Assembly: GCA_042701975.1 (NCBI GenBank)
Contig: CP170561.1
Span: forward strand, 558,001 to 622,000
Origin: JAFALK01 sp042701975
GTDB taxonomy: Bacteria > Pseudomonadota > Gammaproteobacteria > Burkholderiales > Burkholderiaceae_C
Direction: 5' to 3'
Length of the DNA: 64,000 nucleotides
Shown here: positions 42,096 through 48,667 of the stretch, one piece after another
Numbering within the stretch: position 1 is the stretch's first letter
How the letters are laid out: each line of letters starts with the position of its first letter
Position numbers and translations under genes: made by a program
The notes under the pieces: model-generated
Told to the model about the DNA's origin: nothing
The model's input: the letters and a program-made list of their open reading frames with translations, nothing else
Database searches by the model: none

Positions 42096-43991
42096 TTACT
42101 CGGCTTCCTTCACAGCGGCTGCGGCAGCATCCGGGGCATCGGGCGCAGGTTTCCAGACCTGGCCGATGGACACGCTCTTGAGCTTCTTCTGGCGGCCGTA
42201 CCAGAGGTTCACCAGGGCACGCGAGAACACGACCGAAGAGAACATCGAGGTCAGGATGCCCAGGCAGTGCACAACGGCAAAGCCCTTGACCGGGCCGGAA
42301 CCGAACGCCAGCAACGCCACGCCGGCGATCAGCGTCGTGACGTTCGAGTCCAGGATGGTGGCGAACGCGCGCTCATAGCCGAGGTTGATGGCCGCTTGCG
42401 GGTTGGCCCCGCCGCGCAGCTCTTCGCGGATGCGCTCGTTGATCAGCACGTTGGCGTCGATGGCCATGCCCAGCACCAGGGCAATGGCGGCCATACCCGG
42501 CAGCGAGAGCGTGGCCTGGATCATCGACAGCACGGCCACGACCAGCAGCAGGTTGAAGCCCAGCGCCAGTGCGGAGATCAGGCCGAACAGCATGTAGTAC
42601 AGGCACATGAAGGCGGCGACGGCCAGGAAGCCGCCGATCACCGAGTGAATGCCCTTGGCGATATTCTCGGCACCGAGCGACGGGCCGATGGTGCGTTCTT
42701 CGATGATTTCCATCGGCGCGGCCAGCGAGCCGGCGCGCAGCAGCAGCGCTGTGTCGGCGGCTTCTTGCACGCCCATGGCGCCGCTGATGCGGAAGTTGGC
42801 CCCGAGTTCGCCGTTGATGCGCGGCGCGGTCACGACCTCGCCCTTGCCCTTCTCGAACAGCAAGATGGCCATGCGCTTGCCGATGTTCTCGCGCGAGACT
42901 TCCTTGATGATGCGTGCGCCTTTGGCGTCCACCGTCAGGTTGACGGAAGGCTGATGGTTCTCATCAAAGCCGGGCTGGGCGTCGTTCAGGTTGTCACCCG
43001 TCAGGATGACCTGGCGCTTGACGATGATCGGGCCGAAGGTGCGGTCCATGTAGCGCTCGTCGCCGAAGGGCACGGGGCCGGCGCCGGTGATGGCCGACTG
43101 GGCCTCGGCGCTGTCGTCCACCATGCGCATTTCCAGCGTGGCGGTGCGGCCGATGATGTCCTTGGCGCGGGCGGTGTCTTGCACGCCGGGCAGTTGCACG
43201 ACGATGCGGTCGGCGCCCTGCTGCTGGATCACGGGCTCGCTGGTGCCGAGCTCGTTCACGCGGTTGTGCAGCGTGGTGATGTTCTGCTTGAGCGCGGCGT
43301 CCTGCACGGCCTTCTGGGCCTGCGGCTTGAGCGAGCCCACGAGGAACAGGTTGTCGCCCTCGGCCACTTCGGCCCAAGTCACATCGCCGAGCTGGGCGTT
43401 GAGCACGTCTTCGGCGGCCTTGCGCACATCGGCTTCGCGGAAGGCGACGCGCACGGTGTTGCCTTCGCGGCTGATGCCGGCGTGGCGCACGTTCTTGTCG
43501 CGCAGCAAGCTGCGCACGTCGCCGGTCAGGGCCTCGGCCTTCTTGGTCAGCGCGGCCTTCATGTCCACCTGCATCAGGAAGTGCACGCCACCGCGCAGGT
43601 CCAGACCCAGGTACATCGGGAAGGCGTGGACCTTGGCCAGCCACTGTGGCGAGCGCGACAGCAGGTTGAGCGCGACGATGTAGGTCGGCTCGTTGGCGTT
43701 CGGGTTCAGGGCCGCGCTGATCGCGTCCTTGGCCTTGATCTGCGTGTCGGTGTCCGCGAAACGGGCGCGGATCGAGTTGCCTTCGAGCTGGACAAAGTCG
43801 GCGGAGATCTTCGCGGCTTCAAGCGCACCGTTCACGCGCGCCACGAGGGCGTCGTCGATCTTGACGGTGACCTTGCTGCTCGAGACCTGCACGGCCGGTG
43901 CTTCACCGAAGACGTTGGGCAGCGAATAGAGCGCGCCGATCAGGAAGGCGGCCACGAGGACCAGGTACTTCCACAGCGGATAACGGTTCAT
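42096..43991 (-). CDS. secD: Protein translocase subunit SecD
   Basis: 631 residues. Six-helix RND-like subunit with a large periplasmic P1 domain. LGLDLRGGVHFLMQVDM, VVQLPGVQDTARAKDIIG, GLVISALALGFNLLLVVAVL-like TM blocks and GMAIDANVLINERIREELR are conserved SecD motifs. GGGAG precedes the ATG. yajC is 74 bp upstream, so yajC-secD-secF form one unit. Confidence 0.96.
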   Translation of the reverse strand: MNRYPLWKYLVLVAAFLIGALYSLPNVFGEAPAVQVSSSKVTVKIDDALVARVNGALEAAKISADFVQLEGNSIRARFADTDTQIKAKDAISAALNPNANEPTYIVALNLLSRSPQWLAKVHAFPMYLGLDLRGGVHFLMQVDMKAALTKKAEALTGDVRSLLRDKNVRHAGISREGNTVRVAFREADVRKAAEDVLNAQLGDVTWAEVAEGDNLFLVGSLKPQAQKAVQDAALKQNITTLHNRVNELGTSEPVIQQQGADRIVVQLPGVQDTARAKDIIGRTATLEMRMVDDSAEAQSAITGAGPVPFGDERYMDRTFGPIIVKRQVILTGDNLNDAQPGFDENHQPSVNLTVDAKGARIIKEVSRENIGKRMAILLFEKGKGEVVTAPRINGELGANFRISGAMGVQEAADTALLLRAGSLAAPMEIIEERTIGPSLGAENIAKGIHSVIGGFLAVAAFMCLYYMLFGLISALALGFNLLLVVAVLSMIQATLSLPGMAAIALVLGMAIDANVLINERIREELRGGANPQAAINLGYERAFATILDSNVTTLIAGVALLAFGSGPVKGFAVVHCLGILTSMFSSVVFSRALVNLWYGRQKKLKSVSIGQVWKPAPDAPDAAAAAVKEAE

Positions 43992-44065
43992 GGGGACTCC
44001 CTGACGGGCGCCGGGGCCGCAACAGCGGCCCCGGATGTGTGAAGCGGACAGTGCCCGCTGCTGAA

Positions 44066-44389
44066 TTACTTGATCGTGCCCTTGGGCAGCACTTGCGCGA
44101 TGGCGCCACGCTGCACCTGCAGCTCAACGCCCTTGGACACTTCCACGCTCAGGAAGCTCTCGCCCACCTTGGTGATCGTGCCCAGCACGCCGCCGGTCGT
44201 GACGACTTCATCGCCCTTGGCCAGCGCTTCGATCATGGCCTTGGTTTCCTTCTGGCGCTTCATCTGCGGGCGGATCATGATGAAGTACATGACGGCGAAG
44301 ACGGCCAGCAGGGGCAGCATGGACAGCAAGCTGTTCTGCTCTGGAGCTGCGGCGCCGGCAGTCTGGGCGAAGGCGGTGGAAATGAACAC
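44066..44389 (-). CDS. yajC: Preprotein translocase subunit YajC
   Basis: 107 residues. Single transmembrane helix (LLSMLPLLAVFAVMYFIMI) followed by the cytoplasmic RPQMKRQKETKAMIEALAKG and GDEVVTTGGVLGTITKV. Accessory subunit of SecDF. Start is GTG 44389, with GAGGAAT eight bases upstream; a longer frame exists but lacks a ribosome site. First gene of the yajC-secD-secF unit. Confidence 0.93.
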   Translation of the reverse strand: MFISTAFAQTAGAAAPEQNSLLSMLPLLAVFAVMYFIMIRPQMKRQKETKAMIEALAKGDEVVTTGGVLGTITKVGESFLSVEVSKGVELQVQRGAIAQVLPKGTIK

Positions 44390-44532
44390 TTGGAATTCCT
44401 CGGAAGTGATGCCTGCCAAGCGGGCCGGGAAGGCTGCTGGCGAGGGGATCGCGGATTGTATGCGTCGCCCAGATGGGCTCGACCAGCCGGATCCCAAGCG
44501 GGGTTTGCCCTAGGAAACCGATCCAGACAGTC

Positions 44533-44580
44533 TGCCGGAAACGGCAGTTAGCGGGCCACGCCTCCCGGCAGGGCCCGCTC
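44533..44580 (-). terminator. Two hairpins after the Tyr-rich secreted protein gene
   Basis: CTGCCG-GAAA-CGGCAG (44533-44548) and AGCGGGCC...GGCCCGCT (44551-44558 with 44573-44580) follow the 44607-45002 gene within 75 bases. Neither has a clear T-run; together they probably end that transcript before yajC. Confidence 0.4.
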
Positions 44581-44606
44581 GATCACTCACCCGACGCCCG
44601 AGACGA

Positions 44607-45002
44607 CTACTTCTTCTCGTCCTTGTCGTACTTCGAGTCGTAGTCCTTGTCGTATTTCGCCGGATCCTTGGTGTCGTACTTGTAGTCCTTGCTGTATTCC
44701 TTCTTGTAGCCGGGCTTGCCGGCTGCGGTCGGATAAGCAGCCATCACCTTGGTGGGATCGGCGGTTTCCAGATAGGAAGCGTATTGGCTTTCCGAGCACT
44801 GCGACTTGCCGGCGTACTCGCCCTTGTCGTAGGCCTGCTGGCTGTAGTACTTGCTGCTGTATTCGCTGGCGTAGTACTTGGCCGCGCATTCGTAGCGCAG
44901 CGCTGCTACTTCGGGGCTGTAGCTGGCATAACTTGCGGGTTCCGAGGCACTCGCCAATCCGGCGCATGCACCCAGGGTCAGGGCGATCAAGGTGGTCTTC
45001 AT
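44607..45002 (-). CDS. Secreted Tyr/Lys/Asp-rich protein of unknown function
   Basis: 131 residues. Signal peptide MKTTLIALTLGACAGLASAS. The mature part is unusually rich in Tyr, Ser, Lys and Asp: an N-terminal half with two Cys and helix-like YASEYSSKYYSQQAYDKGEY, and a C-terminal tail of about 35 residues dominated by Tyr-Lys-Asp repeats (KEYSKDYKYDTKDPAKYDKD). GGAGGAG precedes the ATG, so it is translated well. The tail suggests a disordered, possibly metal- or polymer-binding or cross-linked surface protein. I do not recognise a family. Confidence 0.7.
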   Translation of the reverse strand: MKTTLIALTLGACAGLASASEPASYASYSPEVAALRYECAAKYYASEYSSKYYSQQAYDKGEYAGKSQCSESQYASYLETADPTKVMAAYPTAAGKPGYKKEYSKDYKYDTKDPAKYDKDYDSKYDKDEKK

Positions 45003-45179
45003 CTCCGCTCCTCCACGGCAAACCTTCGGAGGGTCAGCGTAGACCTACAACCGGCATAACTCCAGATCTGGGCGCATACCCGATCCGCCGCAATGGGCTT
45101 GCCATCGGGCTTTGCGGCGATTTGCGGCGCTTCATCCTCTCATCTGCGGGCGCCCGACGAGGCAAGCTATTGCGAAGCT

Positions 45180-47099
45180 TCAGCGGCTGTGCGAGGTGAG
45201 CCGCGCGAGCGGCGTGGCCACGCTCACGCCGGGTCCGGCGCGGGTGGCGGCCTCGGGCGCGGCCTGGACGTTCAGGTCGTCCTCGATGGCGGCGGCGGCC
45301 AGGCCTTCCGGGTTGCGGCGCATCGCCACACCCACGGCCAGGATGTCGATCATGAGCAGGTGCAGGATGCGGCTGACCATCGGCACCTGCGTGGCCAGGT
45401 CTTCCACATGGTCGACGAGCAGCACGACATCGGCCTTGCGCGCCAGCGGTGACTGGCCGGCCGTGATGGCGATCAGCCGCGCGCCGCGCTCGCGGGCGCG
45501 TTCGGCCACCGCCATCAGCTCGGGCAAGCTGCCCGAGGCGCTGATGATCACGGCCACGTCGCCCGGGCCCAGCAGCTCCGCCGCCAGCTGCTGCAGACGC
45601 GGATCGACGTGCACGCCGCAGGGCAGGCCGAAGCGCATGAACTTGTACTGCGCGTCCAGCGCCACCACGCTGTAATGGCTGCGGGCGAAGAACTCGATGC
45701 GGCGCGCGCCCTGCAGCAGCTCGATGGCGCGGTCGATCATGTCGCGGTTGAGCTGGCTGCGCACGGCGAGGATGGCGCTGGCCGTGTTGCCCAGCACCTT
45801 GGCGCCCAGCTCGACGACCGAGTCCTCGCTCTGCACCTGCGTGTGCGTGACGGGCACGGTGCCGGTCAGGCTCGAGGCCAGGCGCAGCTTGAAGTCGGAG
45901 AGACCTTCACAGCCGAGCGAGCGGCAGAAGCGGATCACGGTCGGCTGGCTGACCTGTGCGGCGCGGGCAATCTCGGCGATCGGCTCGCCCAGCAGATCAC
46001 GAGGACGCGCGAGCACGTGCTCCGCCACGCGCAGCTCCGCCGGCGAGAGCTGCTCGCGCGCCCGGCGGATCTGGCCGAGGATGGAACCTCCCGGATCAGC
46101 CTGCAGCGTGCGCAGCTGCGAATCCAGGATGGCCGATACGCCGCGGAACGTGGCGTGTTCATCGGTGATCACGTAGGTGGGGATGTTGGCCACGTACTGG
46201 TGAAAGCGGCCGCGGTCCTCGAAGCGATCGCGGAACGGACTCTTGTCGAAGAACTCGCCCAACGTCGGCACGATGCGGCCGCCGATGTAGATGCCGCCGA
46301 AGGCGCCCAGCGTCACGGCCAGGTTCGCAGCTGCGGTGCCAAGCACCGCGCAGAAAACTTCCATCGTCTCCACGCAGAGCGCGTCGTCGCCGACGAGCGC
46401 ACGGCGCGAGATCTCGGGGGCAGCCATTTCCGCCACCGCCTCACCCTTGCGCTCGGCCAGCGCCTTGCGGATCAGCTCGATGCCGGGGCCAGAGAGCACG
46501 CGCTCGAAGGAAACATGGTCGTAATGCTTGAGGCCGTATTGAAGAATGGCCAGCTCGCGTTCGTCGCGCGGCGCAAAGCTCGTGTGGCCGCCTTCGGTGC
46601 CCAGCGCCACCCAACCGTCGCCGGCGGGAATCAGGCCCGACACGCCCAGACCCGAGCCCGCGCCCAGCACGCCCACCACGCTGGGCATGCGCGGCACGCC
46701 GCCGCCGATCTGGCGGGCATCGCCGGCCTTCAGGCGCGGCAGCACCATGGCCAGGGCGGTGAAGTCGTTCACCACCACCAGCGTGTCCAGGCCCAGGCGC
46801 GAGCGCATCTCCTCGATGGAGAACTGCCAGTGGTAGTTGGTCATGCGCACCTGGTCGCCCTCGACCGGGTTGGCAATCGCAATCGCCATGTGCGCGATCT
46901 GGCCGACGCCGCCGGGCAGGTCGGTGATCGAGCCCAGATAGCTGCTCACCGCGGCATGGAAATCGGCGTGCTCGGCGCAGCGCAGCGAAGTCACGTGGCT
47001 GATTTCACCCGGCGCCGTCTCGAGCGCGAAACGCGCAAAGGTGCGGCCGACGTCGCCAATCAGGCGGGGGCTGTCGTACTTGGCGGACAAGACGGGCAT
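45180..47099 (-). CDS. Glucokinase-like domain fused to RpiR/HexR regulator
   Basis: 639 residues. The N-terminal half (about 1-330) is a proteobacterial glucokinase fold; the C-terminal half is an RpiR regulator: HTH at about 350-425 (ELRVAEHVLARPRDLL, AQVSQPTVIRFCRSLG) and a SIS sugar-phosphate domain at about 465-600. Fusions like this occur in Burkholderia. The kinase keeps the catalytic Asp (VNDFTALAM) and glucose-binding EGGHTSFAP, but three ATP-site motifs are changed: GDVGRTFARF (residues 15-24) instead of GGTN, GAGSGLGV instead of GPGTGLGV, and IGGRIVPTLG instead of GGxVPRLG. The SIS loop ISASGSLPE is also atypical. Divergent from an intact glucokinase. Probably a sugar-sensing regulator with a weak or dead kinase half. 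Confidence 0.9.
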   Translation of the reverse strand: MPVLSAKYDSPRLIGDVGRTFARFALETAPGEISHVTSLRCAEHADFHAAVSSYLGSITDLPGGVGQIAHMAIAIANPVEGDQVRMTNYHWQFSIEEMRSRLGLDTLVVVNDFTALAMVLPRLKAGDARQIGGGVPRMPSVVGVLGAGSGLGVSGLIPAGDGWVALGTEGGHTSFAPRDERELAILQYGLKHYDHVSFERVLSGPGIELIRKALAERKGEAVAEMAAPEISRRALVGDDALCVETMEVFCAVLGTAAANLAVTLGAFGGIYIGGRIVPTLGEFFDKSPFRDRFEDRGRFHQYVANIPTYVITDEHATFRGVSAILDSQLRTLQADPGGSILGQIRRAREQLSPAELRVAEHVLARPRDLLGEPIAEIARAAQVSQPTVIRFCRSLGCEGLSDFKLRLASSLTGTVPVTHTQVQSEDSVVELGAKVLGNTASAILAVRSQLNRDMIDRAIELLQGARRIEFFARSHYSVVALDAQYKFMRFGLPCGVHVDPRLQQLAAELLGPGDVAVIISASGSLPELMAVAERARERGARLIAITAGQSPLARKADVVLLVDHVEDLATQVPMVSRILHLLMIDILAVGVAMRRNPEGLAAAAIEDDLNVQAAPEAATRAGPGVSVATPLARLTSHSR

Positions 47100-47175
47100 G
47101 GCGTGCGTGATGGAGCTTCGTGTGCTCTGAAGCGGGCTGCGCCGCATTATGGGGCACGCTCGAAGCGCAGGCTTG

Positions 47176-47190
47176 TGTAGCTCGACTACA
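47176..47190. promoter_or_regulatory. HexR/RpiR-like operator 1 (glk-rpiR / glk intergenic)
   Basis: TGTAG-CTCGA-CTACA, perfect 5-bp arms. Located 77 bp upstream of the fused regulator's start and 209 bp upstream of the stand-alone glucokinase. HexR-type RpiR proteins bind palindromes with TGTA/TACA arms at this spacing. It would give autoregulation of the fusion gene. Confidence 0.6.
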
Positions 47191-47265
47191 TCGAATGTGC
47201 GCTCGTTTGCATTCTGGATTCAGCGGCATTTTCACAGACAACGGTTACCGAGCTTGCCGCATCGC

Positions 47266-47280
47266 TGTAGTTTTGTTACC
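47266..47280. promoter_or_regulatory. Imperfect HexR/RpiR-like operator 2 and candidate glk promoter
   Basis: TGTAG-TTTTG-TTACC: the left arm is perfect, the right is TTACC instead of CTACA. It overlaps a possible promoter TTGCCG (47254-47259), 17-base spacer, TACCTT (47277-47282) reading toward the stand-alone glucokinase. Confidence 0.35.
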
Positions 47281-47398
47281 TTCGCGGCCATTCCAAAGCG
47301 GCGCCGCTGGCCTCTGTCTGCGCGCCAACAACGAGAGACACCGTGATCCATCGTCAGACCCCCGCGCACTGCTGCGTTTGCATGTACGGAGCGCAAGC

Positions 47399-48397
47399 AT
47401 GAGCGGCGCCTACCCCTGGCTCGTCGCTGACATCGGCGGCACCAACGCCCGCTTCGGCTGGGTATCCGCCCCCGGCTCCAACGTCGAGCATGTGCGCGTG
47501 CTGCCCGTCGACCAACACAAGGATCCGGCCAGCGCTGCTCGCGCCTATCTGCAAGAGCTGCAGAACCTGCTGCCCGGCGCGCCGGCACCGCGCAGCGGCG
47601 CCTTTGCCGTGGCCACAGCGATTGCCGGCGATCAGATCGAGCTGACCAACGCGCACTGGAGCTTTTCGCGCGCGGCAACGCAGGCCGATCTGGGCCTCGA
47701 TCTGCTGCTGATGCTCAACGACTTCGAGGCACTGGCACTTTCGCTGCCGCGCCTGCAGGCCGCGCAACTGCGCGCCTGGCCCGCAGCACAGGCACAAGCC
47801 GGAAAAGGCCCGACGCTCGCCGTCATCGGCCCCGGCACGGGCCTGGGCGTCGGCGGCGTCACGCGCACCGGCGGCACACACGGGATCTGGCTCGCACTGC
47901 CCGGCGAAGGCGGCCATGCCACGCTGGCCGCGGGCGACGACTTCGAGGCCGCCCTGCTCGCCCACGTGCGCGGCAGCTTCGAGCACGTGTCGGCCGAGCG
48001 ACTGCTCTCGGGCATCGGCATGCCGGTGCTGCATGGCGCGGTGGCCGCCGTGCTCGGTTCGGCGCAGGTGCCAGTCCTCAGCACCGAGCAGATCGTGGCC
48101 CAGGGCCTATCGGGCCAGGACCCTGTCTGCGAACGCACGCTGGACGCCTTCTGCGCCCTGCTGGGCAGCTTCGCCGGCAATGTAGCGCTGACCTTGGGCG
48201 CGCGCGGCGGCGTCTACATCGGCGGCGGCATCGTGCCGCGGCTGGGCGAGCGCTTCTTCGCCTCGGCCTTCCGCGAGCGCTTCGAAGCCAAGGGGCGCTT
48301 CCGCAGCTACCTGGAAGCCATTCCCACCCCGCTGATCACCGACACGCTGGCCGCCCTGGCTGGTGCGGCGCTCGCCATCGAGCAAGCCCAGGCCTGA
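47399..48397 (+). CDS. glk: Glucokinase
   Basis: 332 residues. Phosphorylates glucose with ATP in the cytoplasm. All motifs of the family are intact: phosphate-1 loop VADIGGTNARFGW (residues 9-21), LNDFEALALSLP with the catalytic Asp, GPGTGLGVGGV, glucose-binding GEGGHATLA, and GGVYIGGGIVPRLGERF. ATG 47399 begins the normal N-terminus. Divergent from the fused regulator and followed by the maltodextrin receptor, with operator-like palindromes on both sides. It likely phosphorylates the glucose released from imported maltodextrins. Confidence 0.94.
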   Translation: MSGAYPWLVADIGGTNARFGWVSAPGSNVEHVRVLPVDQHKDPASAARAYLQELQNLLPGAPAPRSGAFAVATAIAGDQIELTNAHWSFSRAATQADLGLDLLLMLNDFEALALSLPRLQAAQLRAWPAAQAQAGKGPTLAVIGPGTGLGVGGVTRTGGTHGIWLALPGEGGHATLAAGDDFEAALLAHVRGSFEHVSAERLLSGIGMPVLHGAVAAVLGSAQVPVLSTEQIVAQGLSGQDPVCERTLDAFCALLGSFAGNVALTLGARGGVYIGGGIVPRLGERFFASAFRERFEAKGRFRSYLEAIPTPLITDTLAALAGAALAIEQAQA

Positions 48398-48405
48398 AGA
48401 AGTCC

Positions 48406-48420
48406 TGTAGTTCAACTACA
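48406..48420. promoter_or_regulatory. HexR/RpiR-like operator 3 (upstream of the TonB receptor)
   Basis: TGTAGTT-C-AACTACA, a perfect 15-base palindrome around a single central base, 8 bp after the glk stop and about 250 bp before the receptor gene. The best copy in the window. Confidence 0.65.
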
Positions 48421-48540
48421 AACACAGACAGACCCGCGACGGCTCGCTCGACCAAATTCCCTGAAAAACCAAGCGTAAACCCCAGGTTAATGGTGGTTTT
48501 TAGGGCCAAGTGGTCGCTTTCGAACAACGATCAGGGTTTG

Positions 48541-48555
48541 CGTAGTTCCACTACA
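48541..48555. promoter_or_regulatory. HexR/RpiR-like operator 4 (upstream of the TonB receptor)
   Basis: CGTAGT-TCC-ACTACA: five of six arm positions pair on each side (one mismatch at the first base). Lies 112 bp before the receptor start and 121 bp from operator 3, so looping or cooperative binding is conceivable. The 270-bp gap 48398-48667 holds no gene. Confidence 0.6.
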
Positions 48556-48667
48556 AATCTAGTTTTGATACAAACCGAGCCGGAACACAAGATCCGGGCG
48601 TGCGTCTGACCGATGGAGCGGTCAGCGCAACGCCAGGAAACAAGCTCGATCCCAAGAGGAGACATCC

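Noticed and set aside
40995..44042. A 1015-codon open frame on the plus strand across secF, secD and yajC
   Set aside because: It is antisense to three certain genes, rich in Arg, Gly, His and Gln as expected of a GC-driven shadow frame, and has no domain I recognise.
47239..47252. A LacI-type operator around AACGGTTACCGA before glk
   Set aside because: Not a true inverted repeat and no LacI-family gene is in the window.
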